Shown: one piece after another, positions 10,791 through 21,730 of the stretch
Layout: each line of letters opens with the position of its first letter
How positions within the stretch are numbered: position 1 is the first letter of the stretch
NCBI GenBank assembly: GCA_944470555.2
Contig: OX104130.1
Span: 68,515,160 to 68,579,159 of the forward strand
Length of the DNA: 64,000 nucleotides
DNA from: Heterobilharzia americana
Taxonomy: Eukaryota > Platyhelminthes > Trematoda > Strigeidida > Schistosomatidae
Reading direction: 5' to 3'
Notes under the pieces: model-generated
What the model was told of the DNA's origin: nothing
Seen by the model: the letters and a program-made list of their open reading frames with translations, nothing else
Databases searched by the model: none
Program-made: the position numbers and the translations under genes

Positions 10791-11554
10791 CAACGACAGT
10801 GTTGGAACTGACAAAAAAAGTGAGAAAATTTTATAAGACATTAAGAGCATGTCTAGCTTAACGGAGAGATGTATCATTCTGACTGATAAAATGCTAATAG
10901 TGCAATTAAATAAAGAGTATACACCCTCACTCTATAGCAAACAGCTGTCTGGTAATATGTTATCTGTTCAAACCTAAATTTTTCCTGTAAAGGCGAACAA
11001 AATCGATTCCAATAAAGTGTTTCGAAAATTTTCAAAATCACTGCAATATGTGAAGAGACTGGAAACTTTTCATTGGGTACCTTATGAAAACAGATACCCG
11101 TCTATGCTAATTCTGATGCATCACCGTAACTGCAGCGGATCAAATAAAACAAATCAGATCCATAGGTGGTAGCATTCACAAGCAGCGAAGTATGTGAAAA
11201 AAGCCTTGAACGGCTGATTCAGCGAACTGCTACTGAAGAAATTAAGGTCTGTATGCAATGAATTATGCGATATTTATGGGGTTCAAGTAACAGCGGGAGA
11301 TTTAATAATAGCATTTTTGCGGGATTTCTGATTTTCAGCTCAAGTTTAGGTAATTAAGTTATATAGTTTTGTTCGATTCCTAAAAGAGATCACATCCATG
11401 CATTTATAATTCAGAAAGAATATTGTGGCAGAGATATTGAGGAACGACAGTGTTAAATTGCTCAAAAAACTTATCTCCTACAAACCTTTCGGTTATTTCC
11501 TGGGATCTATGATTGAATTAAAAGTGTATACGAGGATCGACTTTTCCTTTGTAG

Positions 11555-11665
11555 AAAATTGTAGAATTTGGTCGGTACGTTGGACTAGAGAACATGAAGT
11601 TGGTTACTCGCCAGTGACCAGTCACTGTATCTGATCCAGTCCTACAAGAGGTCGATCTTTTGCAG
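11555..11665 (+). repeat. Family B tail fragment
   Basis: GAACATGAAGTTGGTTACTC, CCAGTGACCAGTCACTGTAT and CAGTCCTACAAGAGGTCGATC match the junction between tail and next head in the tandem family B pair at 32.8-33.5 kb. No head or ribozyme follows. Confidence 0.5.
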
Positions 11666-11821
11666 GTTAGCTGATGTATATGTTCATCAAGTCCTAGTAG
11701 AAGACATATTTAGAATGTATAGCTTCAATTAAAATAAAGACAGATGCATGTTATGTGATCCATAACAGAGTAATTATGAGTTTCAACCTCATGTAAAGCG
11801 TTTTTTCAAATTGTTATTCAT

Positions 11822-11992
11822 CGAAGACTGACACCAGTTGGAGGAACACAGGAAACCTAGGAGCACTGGACAGCTGTTTCATCCTAGTGTGTGACTCAGA
11901 AGTGCGCACCCCCGACTCCGCCAAGGTCGGACCCGCGACCTTTAGGCTCCGTGGTCAGCACGTTACCATTGAGCCACTGGGTCGGAATCCAA
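11822..11992 (-). repeat. Family C ribozyme SINE, complete layout
   Basis: Reverse strand, in order: a tRNA-like head with an A box GTGGCTCAATGGTAACGTG (about 11980-11960) and a B-box-like GGGTCCGACC (about 11935-11926), a hammerhead region (11910-11860), then the family tail. The ribozyme keeps GAUGAAAC, the CAGCUG stem III, the GUC triplet, and stem I arms GCAC/GUGC. The first box has lost part of CUGAGGAG (reads CUGAGUCAC), so the core is broken. It is a useful copy for seeing the full family C architecture. Confidence 0.65.
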
Positions 11993-13830
11993 TGATTCAT
12001 ATTTCCAACTTCTGTTAGCTCACGATATGGACCAACCGCATTGTGTTTACCTGTATAAGCTGAAAAGTGTGTAATAAACGTAAAGCACCCAAAAGTACTC
12101 AGTCCTAATAGGTGAGACCCATAGGTATTTAAAAATGTTCACACAGGTATATTGACTAGACCAACTGAGATTTTAGATGGGTTACTGGAAGAAGATATGA
12201 TGTGCTATGAATTACCTCAATATTTGACTGTCCGAGCCTTCGAGAAAGGGGACAAATCCTCTTGTGATAACCAAGAAAGAAGTATCCTAACGAACGTAAT
12301 GTCTCATCCTGCATCCATTTAGTGTCTAGATGGGACTGGATGATAGCAAACTGGAGAAAGACAGATAAGTTTTTTTAAGATCGCGGACATATCAAATAAG
12401 TCTTCACTGTTTATCAAGTCCCAGACTGCCTTATATGTACCCTACACCAGCTGTGTTTGCTAACCAAGTGACCGTATTTAACTCAGTTGATCAAGAGGTG
12501 TCATGCAAATACTTTTTCACTGGATGCTTAAGCCTCTGTATTTGAACACTGACGGTCGCGCTCAAGAAGGTTTCTGTCAGTTATTTTGACCTTATTAAGA
12601 ATGACATTGTCACAGAAGACTCTTTAGTCAAAATAGGGTGCACCAGTAACACTGGCACTATTCAAAATAGCCTGGAGATCACGAAAAATGATTTGAAAAT
12701 GTTTCGGATACATTTCTAACGTTCCAAACAAACACTTTTGCTTTAGAACTTGTCTACGTTAAAACCTTGTCTTACGAGAGAGAGAGAGAGGGAGAGAGAG
12801 AGAGAAGTAGACGAACATATTAGTTATTTTTCTTGCTCAAAAAATCGGATCATCAGTGATGAGTCAGTGACCTTAGGAATCTCAACACATATAAAGTTGC
12901 TCGACTGACGTTTGCTGAACCACACCATTAGTGAACCTGTTGAAAAAGGTGATTGCTTACTAAGGGTCAAGTGCAGTGCCGTTCGGTTTGTTCTTTTAAA
13001 TAGCTTTTAGGTCTGGTCATTAAATACGGAGTTCTTAAGGAGGTTTCAGATGTCTGACCACTATTGTCTTTGCAGAGACGGCCATGTGGGGCGGAACCAA
13101 ATGATAAGGAGCACAAAGGTTGTCATCTTGATTAAAAGAGGTTAGTTGGTGAGGTTTTTAACCTTCATTAACTTAGGTAACTGACATCTTTTGATGTCCG
13201 GGTGAAGTTATTCCTTCCTTATGGTTAGGTTTTTAAAAAACAGATGGCCAGAAAAAAGATGACGTAAGACCATAGTGATCTCAACTGTTGATTTGAGTTA
13301 TGTAAGGAGGTGAAGACTTCGAAGTTTAGATGTACAAGACAGGTGAACCCGTTGGTTTGCAACTCTTTAATATGAGTCAGAATTGATTAGAAATGTACAG
13401 TTGCATAGAGTTCTTATCCTCATTACAGCCATTGTAACTCATTTTGTTTCTTATTTCAGCCCTTTTTCTTCTCATGCTATGATTATTTATAACCTGTCAT
13501 GATACATTTTAACCACATATCTCAACCTTTCGTTTTCTTGTCTTCAGTGGCTAATGTAGGATGCAACCACGAAGACTGTTAATCAGTAATGTCAGGTCGC
13601 ACGTTATACTTTCATTGAATATGTTTATCAGTGAGTAGATTAATCGAAAAACCGATATACAAATTTTAATGGTCAAATTATCTTTGTGTCAAATTATTTT
13701 TTAACTGGTATTCCTTCATCTAGCCAAAACTACCTTCATAGTAACCTCACAGGAAAGTAGAGCTGGTGAATTCATTGCAACAAGCTTGAGTGGGGTTCAT
13801 TTATTTCCCTAGCCGAATTTGAAAAATGCA
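11993..13830. other. Gene-free stretch with a GA repeat
   Basis: Nothing is recognised apart from the (GA)n tract at 12775-12806. A short segment at 13077-13123 sits between an acceptor-like TCTTTGCAG and an AAAG/GTTG but is too short to call an exon. Confidence 0.5.
12775..12806. repeat. (GA)n microsatellite
   Basis: About 32 bp of GA dinucleotides with one GGG interruption. Confidence 0.95.
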
Positions 13831-13837
13831 AGAACCA

Positions 13838-13945
13838 AGACAATTGCAGAATAAAATGAAATCATTTCACTTCATAGCCTTTCATCAGCTACAAGTAGCC
13901 TTCAACTGAAATGAAATATTAGTAGTAATAATGACATAACATACT
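13838..13945 (-). repeat. PLE inverted arm with hammerhead-like boxes, left
   Basis: The reverse complement of this arm matches 16403-16507 over about 100 bp; shared blocks are TACTACTAATATTTCATTTC, GCTGATGAAAGGCT and CATTTTATTCT. Reverse-strand boxes are CUGAUGA at 13888-13882 and GAAA at 13868-13865, with an AUGA/UCAU stem III. PLE terminal repeats are known to carry minimal hammerheads and can be inverted. Stem II is weak, so activity is uncertain. Confidence 0.6.
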
Positions 13946-14420
13946 TCAAATGTGTAGAAATAAATGAAGATTCAAAATCCACAATTAACAATAAGGTAGT
14001 AAGTGTGTCGAGGAAGTACAGGCACAATAATCACAAATATTAGTCGAAATCAGTGACAGTTTATATTTGACGAGATAGAAACTTCTGGAGCTGTCAAAAG
14101 GTGGGTAACAACAAGCAGGCAGAAGTGTAAAAAAGCTAGCAGGTTACATAATTACGTGAAAACTGGAAAAGCCTTTGGAAAGTAACTAGTGAGGGGATGA
14201 TATAATCGAAATCAGAAAGACTATATGCATACAAATAGGAAAAATTATATAGTTACCAGGGTGAAGAAAGGATAATTAGGGCCTCTTTCTGAGTACAAAG
14301 TTCAGGTTGAAAATGCCTGATGGCTGGGGCCTCCGTAAATCGTAATAAACTTGATGTTCTCTGTAAGTTGATTATCTTGAAGGATTGAGAAACATCTATT
14401 TACCGTACTGTTTCCATCAG

Positions 14421-14576
14421 GTGCCCAGTGACTATGCTGGCAAAGACATTGCTACCTTTCAGACACAGATTTCTCAGAATACGTTCATGAAGTCGAATAG
14501 ACACATTTCTCTTGATCCTACCTGCATACTTAATTCCACAAGCATAGGTGAAACGATATGCATAGTTGCATGTGAG
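14421..14576 (+). CDS. Exon-like segment, unidentified
   Basis: A 52-codon open segment in phase 0, preceded by a pyrimidine-rich acceptor (GTTTCCATCAG) and followed by GAG/GTAAAC, a plausible donor. The peptide starts VPSDYAGKDIATFQTQIS and ends near GETICIVACE, with two or three cysteines and mixed protein-like composition. No family recognised. The segment lies between the two inverted PLE arms but on the strand opposite to the PLE coding remnant, so it could be a chance frame inside element DNA. Confidence 0.35.
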
Positions 14577-14639
14577 GTAAACTAAATGTTTGTCTCATTC
14601 CGATTGTGTTATTAAGCATAAATATGTTAAACGTTTAAA

Positions 14640-15000
14640 TGGTTATATATTCCGAAAGAATATAATACGCGCGCTTAGCTGACAGCAAACGTAGTACGCA
14701 AGAGCCACTGACTGCAACCCCGGGACGAATAGAGAGAAGACCGAAGCTGGATGATAAGAGAGTTTATTACTCCGAGAATATAATAATAAAATCAATCCCG
14801 AAACACGTGAATAAGTACACACATGAAAAATAACCTAGTCCTCAACTTGAGGCATTTGCATAGTAAGAATTAATGCTAACCAATTAGCGATTTACATTAC
14901 AATGGGGGCAGAAAGTAGACTACTAGTCATACCGTAAAAATGGTATGGGAATGACACATTAAAAATGATCAAATCGATGACAATGTTTTATACTAAACTG
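14640..15000. other. Unassigned stretch, locally GC-richer
   Basis: Contains a small palindrome ATATTCcgaaaGAATAT (14647-14665) and a segment richer in GC around 14690-14760. It may be part of an old element. No family recognised. Confidence 0.3.
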
Positions 15001-15002
15001 GG

Positions 15003-16400
15003 GCATCACTGGAAAATATCTCAGCTAGGATACGTCTTAGTGGTGAATCCATACCCACTCCATCAGTTTACCCGTATAGTTGATTGGTAAACTGGACCTG
15101 AACACCTTTTGTACAGAAGAATAGTAATTTTTTGAGTTCAGTTTTTGGAAATGAAGGTAAATCAGACTGCTGACAAATTATATCTACCCTTTTATCCACT
15201 GATATGTTCGTCAATAATGAGGAAGTATCACATCCTACCATAAATTTATCTGAAATATTCGATAGATCCAGTCCTTGAGGCACTTGGAGTTTATCCTCCA
15301 AGCTGGGATTTGCAAATCGTTTTGAAATGAGTTCCAATTTCTTTGCTAACTAACGAGCCAGTTTATGACTAAGTTAAATTATTATGGACAAAATGGGTCT
15401 CTAAAGAATACTTGACTTACGGATTTTTGAAAGGCTGGACATGACGGGTAGTCATGAACCTCTTGGTTTGACATGAATTCGTTTGATTCAAGTTCATTGC
15501 AGGTCTCTCCATCAATCAAATGCTTCTTCTAGAGTTCCCAGAAGTCCTTGTTTACTTTGTTCGCAATTGAAAATGTCTCATCTATGAACTTTAAATCTCA
15601 GCGAACCGACCAAATTCATCGGCATTTCATGCATGTAGTCATTTTTATTTATTATGAAATTACCAGACCTCCTATCAGCTCTAATTATTACGATTTCGTC
15701 ATTCTTACGCAGCTTTTCCAGTACTGGTATATACTTCTTAGTCAGCATCCTTGACTTCTGATATGAAGAAATGAAAAACTGAACAGCAGTATCTACAAGC
15801 CTAGATTTAAACCAGCTTCTTCCATCCTCATCTAAGGCTTGAAATCACGAAATTAGTGGTATTAATTTTGAAATTGCGTTTCCGTATCACTTCGATTAAT
15901 ATACTGGGATTGGGATATAAAATTTAAATCCAGGAGACACAGCTTTATTTGAAGACTGTATATATGGTTCTCTTGATTTTCAGAAAATCCTTCATATACC
16001 TCAGTGACCAAGTTTTACACCTATATAAATCCTTCATATACTTTCTCTGTCATTAAGGTTTTTGTAAATTTATTCTCACAGCTTCTACATATCTTCGGCT
16101 GTAGCTCATGAATAAAATTAATGAAGCTTATGAGACAAACAATATTCTGGTCATTGAGAAGGGCATGAAACATAGATAGCTGGGTTTCAATGTGGAGATG
16201 TTTGTATTCGATGTTTTAAGATGTGATTTGGTTATCGGATGTAAATTCTTTTGAAAAACGGGAAGTTTTGTCCATCGAACAACTTTAAAAACGGAAGTAG
16301 GGAGCAATTGGTTTGCAAAACACTGTTCATAGAGCCTGACTTTGGTGGACTTTCTAGTCATACTGCAGCAGGAAGTCATTACTTGATCCTATCTGTTTAA
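15003..16400 (-). pseudogene. Penelope-like element reverse transcriptase remnant
   Basis: Reverse strand, 5' to 3' from about 16400. An N-terminal region (open frame 16379-16128) is followed by TKKYIPVLEKLRKNDEIVI then IRADRRSGNFIINKNDY (about 15750-15620), which matches the start of the PLE RT where a conserved Asp-Lys-Gly stretch normally sits. The frame 15337-15068 has CDTSSLLTNIS (the D-x-x-S/T-L-x-T-N-I motif of PLE RTs) and ELKKLLFFCTKGVQVQF. A damaged version of the GVAMGSPLGP motif reads GVGMDSPLRR at 15050-15015. Stops and frameshifts are frequent. The YADD palm motif and the endonuclease are missing. It sits between inverted arms at 13838 and 16403. Confidence 0.8.
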
Positions 16401-16402
16401 AG

Positions 16403-16507
16403 TATGTCATGCCATTATTACTACTAATATTTCATTTCAGTTGTAGACTGTTTGCAGCTGATGAAAGGCTGGGAAATAAGATGAGCTCATTTTATTCTAT
16501 AAATGTC
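16403..16507 (+). repeat. PLE inverted arm with hammerhead-like boxes, right
   Basis: Partner of 13838-13945. CUGAUGA is at 16458-16464 and GAAA at 16473-16476. The bases after GAAA form a palindromic AUGAGCUCAU, a possible stem III, followed by UU. The arm lies on the 5' side of the reverse-strand PLE RT remnant. Confidence 0.6.
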
Positions 16508-17002
16508 TTGACGTTATTCAAAGATTGATCTTACTGCTTGACATCTTTCAAGTGGATTACTTATTCTTGTCGCCCGACTTACTGGGATGAAAGTCATTGA
16601 TGTAACTGGATAGAATTGATTTTTTTTAGTGTCAACTCATTCAAAAGAAGAGGCATCTTGAAAACCTCATCTAAAAAACTCTTAAATTTTGCTGCAAACT
16701 TTTAATAATCCCTGAAGTACTGATGTCTGTTCGAATGAATTACACACATAAAACATAGCAGCATAAGCAGAGAGAATAGCAGAAGTGAACAAGTGCATGA
16801 CGGTAATAGATTATATCTGAATTAGTAAACACTTATCTGAAAGCAAAGTGAAAGTTGATAAATCTACGACAGTCATTTATTAGTGAACTGAATAATAGTA
16901 ATGATAAATAAATAAACATGAGATTCATTACAGTAAAGGGGAAATGTTAAGCGTGTAGAAAAAATAAACTATAAATGCACTCTACAACTTATTATATCAT
17001 TA

Positions 17003-17300
17003 TTATTTTTCCCTTGGGTTCTTTGTGGAACATAGGGCTTCAGTAGCACACCTCCACTGCACTGAAACGGTCTTCTCGGTGTATATCAAATCCAATCTAT
17101 CTTCACTTTATTCTGCAAATTTGTTGGATGATGGGTTGTTGGTTGGTTTATTGCCAAAGTGAATTCCTTGTTGGTAATTTTTCTGAACACCATCTGATCT
17201 TCAGTATCGAGCAAGCGTAAACAGCTGTTGATAAATATCTATAGTTTGTTGGAAATGCTTTTCGTGACATGAAAAGTTTCTCAATCATGATGGTGATGGT
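17003..17300 (-). pseudogene. RTE/SR2-like LINE tail with internal deletion
   Basis: Reverse-strand LINE 3' end. The terminal block (CTACTGAAGCCCTATGTTCC type, 17050-17020) and an upstream block (ATCCAACAAATTTGCAGAA type, about 17140-17120) match the copies at 8 and 18 kb. The stretch between them that encodes SWASEVRLTWRR elsewhere is missing. It ends at an ATTATTATTTTT tail (17003-17013). Confidence 0.7.
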
Positions 17301-17703
17301 GAGATGGATTTATGAGATCAGTAGAAAAAAAGATGAGTTGGATAGGGCAAGTTAGAGAATTCGCTTCATGTATAAAACCAATTCAGTGATTAAGAAAATG
17401 TAGAATTTAACTAGTTGCTTCTTACTGACTTCAGCACAAACGACTTACTTATCTGGGCGAAAACAACTTTATTATGTAAACTGAAAGTTTTCGTTGGCAG
17501 GAGTTTTCTGGATAAAACATGGCATCCATATTACCAGAAATATAACTTGACAGACGCCGTTTTTCATACTCAGATTCATATACCCTAGAGGTAAAGAATC
17601 TTTCACATTTCTCGATCTAGACTTTGCCATTCATACAAATATTACTAAGGATAAGTAGATAATAAATATTATAACGAAAGCACTACCAAGGTTTGATACA
17701 ACG

Positions 17704-17837
17704 GTTGTTTGTTAGTTGGAAGGAATCGGGAGGAAATCCTGCTTGGAGTAGGTTGGCACTTGTCAATAAGGCGTATGTTCAAAGTCCCTGACAGATTCGG
17801 ACCCGTGTCACCGAATGCTACAGTCAGAAATATCGCC
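17704..17837 (-). repeat. Family B fragment truncated by a LINE
   Basis: GGTTGGCACTTGTCAATAAGGCGTAT (17753-17778) is the reverse-strand family B hammerhead start with C3, G8 and the distal half of stem II altered or lost. The segment GACCCGTGTCACCGAATGCTACAGTCA corresponds to the head junction. It stops at 17837, where LINE sequence begins. Confidence 0.5.
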
Positions 17838-18250
17838 ACATACCTCATCAACAGCTGCCGCCTACGCTCACTCACTCGATACCGAGGATCAGATGATGGC
17901 CAGAGAGAATAACCAACAAGGAACTCACTCTGGCAATGAACCAACCAACAACCCATCATCCAACAAATTCGCAGAAGAAAGTGGAGATTGGTCGGATTCG
18001 ATTGGATTGGACAGAGGCCGAGAAGACCATTTGGAGACACCACGTGCAAGGAAAGGCTGTCGAGTGGAATCGAGAGGGAGAACGACGAGTTGGGCGTCTG
18101 AGGTGAGGCTGACATAGAGGAGGTGGTGTGTGAGGAAGAAATGAGAGCTTGTGAGAAGATTTGGAGCTAAGTAGAAAATAGTGTAGAGAAGGGAGTGCAA
18201 TGGCGACGTGCTACTGAAGCCCTATGTTCCACTAGGAACTCAAGGGACAG
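17838..18250 (+). pseudogene. RTE/SR2-like LINE 3' end, near-identical to the 8 kb copy
   Basis: Forward-strand LINE tail encoding the same C-terminal region as 8440-8024 (PTNNPSSNKFAEESGDWSDS, then SWASEVRLT). Translation is identical over roughly 90 codons, with a handful of base differences over about 400 bp by eye. Both copies share the same stop in the final segment (after EKIWS), where the 60.5 kb copy has Trp-Asn-Gln, so they descend from an already defective source. The 5' end is an abrupt joint with a family B fragment, so this is not a segmental duplication that includes flanks. Confidence 0.8.
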
Positions 18251-18730
18251 TTAGGAATATTAAGTAAGGTGCAAAGTAACTGGCCTTAGTTTCTGTCACA
18301 TGGCGCACTATCACTGTTTGTTATCTGCGACGTCGTATGTATCAATAGCAGAAAGAATATTTTTATCATTACGCTTATCTTTAAAATTCATAAATTTTTT
18401 TTGAGAATATGATAATATCAGTCACTGAAATTCATGCTCTCATATCTTGTTATGTATCTTATTTAAAATTCTTCGTAGACAACTATTATAATTCGAGAAG
18501 TATCAGTCAATTGATGCAGAATGACACTAGCAGGTCAGAAAATAGTACGAGTGTTAAGAGTTGGTGAATGTGACTGACTGTGAGTTAAGATTAGGTTGGT
18601 ACCGTCTCCTTCGATTCTGAAACATTCCTGCTTTACTCGAATCTGCTGTTCCTGAGTACTACTTAAGCATCTATTGATTTGGCAGCCTACTATCTCAGAC
18701 GCAGTATAGATCACGTTAATCCCTCTGCAG

Positions 18731-18816
18731 TTATCACAAAGACATTTCTCTCCTTAGAGATTACGAGTGGTCTGATGAGACATTACCTGCACTTCAAATG
18801 CCATCTACCACTCCAG
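18731..18816 (+). CDS. Exon-like segment, unidentified
   Basis: The acceptor is ATCCCTCTGCAG and the donor CCAG/GTAATT. One frame reads YHKDISLLRDYEWSDETLPA followed by LQMPSTTP, acidic and protein-like, with an in-frame stop just upstream of the acceptor. A second open frame exists in the same 86 bp, and an alternative acceptor lies at 18757. No homology recognised. It could be a small internal exon of a host gene. Confidence 0.3.
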
Positions 18817-19540
18817 GTAATTATAACAACAACTGCGGACCACTATAGTTAAATATCTGTAATAGAAATCCATTACGGGCCAAATACCCTGCCTCATTGC
18901 AAGCTATTTGTAGCCTGCTCAACTTCTACAAGTGTTTGAGACATTATATTTATCTTTGGTATAGAATACTACAGATTCATCATTCACTGGTCAGATGATA
19001 ATGAGCAACATCGCCGAAATTATTAGAGGCTACTAAATTATCAATCAGATATATTTAACTTACATGAATTGTTAAACTACCAATTTTTATTCCCTTTCCC
19101 GCCATTTTTTGTTCAAAAATATCTCACGAACCAATCAAATTGTAGTCTGTTAAATTCCATAAGATTTGCTCATTCACAAACACATCAACACAAATATTTA
19201 ACATTGACCACGTTATGTATGTATATATATATTAATGAAGGTAAGAGCTGAGTATAAGGACACTGTAAAATAACTGCATTCATCATATCCCACTGACACA
19301 CGGTCGACTGTGACAAGATATTGATAGTGAGTACTTACAAAAAGCAACGACAATGTAAGTGAAATTCTTCTAAATGACCTAATTTATTTTCCTCTTTTGG
19401 ATTCCTTATCATCCCGGAGAAATTAGAAGAAAGTGTCTATTATTTTTTACTTAAAAAGTACTAAAAATCAAATTTTTTAATTTTAATTTCATATTGTTCA
19501 CTGATGCTTGTGGTTTCCATTTCCTTTTGTTGAGTCAAAT
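18817..19540. other. Gene-free stretch
   Basis: AT-rich. No repeat family or RNA recognised. Confidence 0.5.
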
Positions 19541-19544
19541 TGCC

Positions 19545-19705
19545 CTACCTCTGTTGGCATTTGGGCTTCTATGATGGTTACTGGGCTTAAGTTTCAGTGG
19601 GAACAACATCATCACTAACTGGGGTGCAGGTATATTCGGCTGACGAGTCCCAAATAGGACGAATCTCATGTCCTAGATTCCACTGATAGCCACCAAGTAG
19701 ACCAC
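19545..19705 (+). mobile_element. Smα SINE, head truncated, with U-flank
   Basis: It begins with part of the flank that accompanies several Smα copies here (CTGTTGGCATTTGGGCTTCT), then GTTTCAGTGGGAACAACAT and the ribozyme. CUGACGAG at 19640-19647 and the GUCCCAAAUAGGAC stem II are perfect. The second box reads CGAAUC instead of CGAAAC at 19660-19665, so A14 is lost. The palindromic stem III is also degraded (CUCAUGUC). Confidence 0.7.
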
Positions 19706-20239
19706 TAAATTAAATTAGATATTGTTTACTGTGGATTTATTTCATTTGGAGAATAAATGTAAAACTCGCAGCATCGGATAGATGTTCAATCCTAGGTTGG
19801 TCCTCGTTAACGGTAAGCACCCACAACCTTGGGACCATCACCGTCAAGTCTCGCTAACAGCACTTTACCGCTCGATCAACTGGTTTTTAGTCAAATGGTT
19901 CACTTGTTTCTATTTCTATCGGTCAGTGGTAAGGCGCGGTTGTCATACTTGAGTATTCGTCATCACACTCAACATGATTGTCTTTCCAGGTCACATTATT
20001 TCATTACATATTCCAGAAACTAACTTGGAAGCGAATCGGGATGAGTTAGTGAACAGCATCAGGCTGTCATATTACTCAAATATGCATACCAGTTACTCCC
20101 AAGTCAGTGAAATTTTAAACCAAACCATAATAAACATATTCTAGTTTTACTTCACCAACGGTTTTATATGATTTTGGTGTTGATGATCGCACAAAATCTT
20201 AACCTATCTGTTTACTATGAAACCTAAATTGTTGTTTAC

Positions 20240-20365
20240 TTCGTGTTGTAGTTGAAGTTCATAAATTTGTATCTTTTCCCAGGGCACATTTCCCCTCTCC
20301 AGTCCTCTTGATGTGTCTCCTTTGCCTATGGAATATTTTCTAGTGGAATTCAAAGCAGTCATGAT
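20240..20365 (-). CDS. Exon-like segment, unidentified
   Basis: A 42-codon reverse-strand segment, phase 0 at both ends, with acceptor CTTCACTTTCAACAG and donor GAA/GTAAAC. The peptide starts IMTALNSTRKYSIGKGDTSR and ends EKIQIYELQLQHE. Charge and residue mix are protein-like. No family recognised. No neighbouring exon could be tied to it. Confidence 0.3.
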
Positions 20366-20999
20366 CTGTTGAAAGTGAAGGCTGACCAAATTACTGGACA
20401 TGATAAATGAGATGAATTACATCTACGGTTTAATAGCATTTTTCAGATATAAAGAAAGTTTCTTGTATCAAATAGAATGTCACTTTGACTATTTGAGGTA
20501 ACCACTACTTGGCAGATGTGTATTAATGTTCTGTGATGATTGAAAGTTAAATGAAAGTTTAGGCGACAGAAGAACTGGAACCAGGAACCTCCTATTTTCT
20601 GGTCCAGAAACACACAACAATTGACACAATGATTGCAACATGAGAACATGTTTTCTCATTTTTATTACAAGATTGAAGTATGGACGTAATGAAGCAGTAT
20701 CTCAGACGTGAAGTTTATTTCAACAGTCTGAAGTCAGCCAGTAATAAAGGCCATTGAGAGATCAATCAGTTCCGAAATAACCCATACTTAGATATTTTTA
20801 ATAATTAGTATTAAATGGTACACCAGAAAACTTGGGAATTAAGACGTGATTATTGAAGAGAATGTGTATCAAAAAGAGAGAGAAAGAGAAACCAGGAAGA
20901 CGAAACAGTTGATCGATATCAGTAGGTTTTCAAACGGCTAGTTGTCACTACCTACCTTGTGGCTTATCAATTATACATTTGACCTTTTATGAATTTAGA

Positions 21000-21730
21000 T
21001 AGTGTGTTTAGAAGACGAAGTTTATCTGCACAATGTTTCATGAGTTTGAGCAGTATATTGAGAACAGTTTGATCACACATTTACTTGTCAAATAAATTAA
21101 TATTAAACCGTAGGATGGTAGGAAAAACAGGAAAATTAAGATAATAGGGTATCACAATTGAGAAAGGTGAGAACAAAAAGTAAGAGTGACTTAGTTGATC
21201 CTAATCTTGTTAAGAAAAAGAGATTTTGTCAGGGTAGGTATAGCATAAGAACAAATTGTTTCTGGCAACGTAAAGGTTGTTTTGATTTGTGTATGACTAT
21301 CACTTCTGCAAATTTGAGCATGCTTTCCTAACTGTTTTTATGTAAGACCTTGAAAGCTATTTGAAAATGAACAATAAATTGTGTCTGAAGAGTTATCTAG
21401 CAAACAGTACTGTTTCCCTGTCCCAGTCATCTTATAACCGGATTAGAATAGAATTAAAATCTCCCGTAGTGTCTACATTTTACGTCTGTACTTGGTAAAC
21501 TTTTTTCTTACCAAGATTTGGGTCAATTATCTCTCTCTTCCATTTTGTTCTCATCTTTCTTAATTCTAATCCTATATCATCTTAATTTTTCTTTTTATCC
21601 TACCATCCTTTAGTTTGATGTAAACTGACTCAACAGGTAAATGCATGTTCAGATTGTTCGCAATGTGTTGCAATGTGTTTTCTGCTAATTACACACTCTA
21701 AACTTATTTAACACCACTTCCTTAAAAAAA
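21000..21730. repeat. Foldback repeat with ~200 bp inverted arms
   Basis: The left arm (about 21000-21200) and right arm (about 21520-21730) are inverted relative to each other. TAGGATGGTAGGAAAAACAG on the left pairs with TTTTTATCCTACCATCCT on the right, and GGTGAGAACAAAA pairs with TTTTGTTCTCATC. A small perfect hairpin, CTTGGTAA/TTACCAAG, lies at about 21499-21523. No coding remnant is seen in the ~300 bp loop. It may be a foldback or MITE-like element, or a pair of inverted PLE arms with a deleted interior. Confidence 0.55.

Noticed and set aside
13077..13123. Short segment between TCTTTGCAG and AAAG/GTTGTC resembling a micro-exon
   Set aside because: About 14 codons only; donor is non-consensus after GT.
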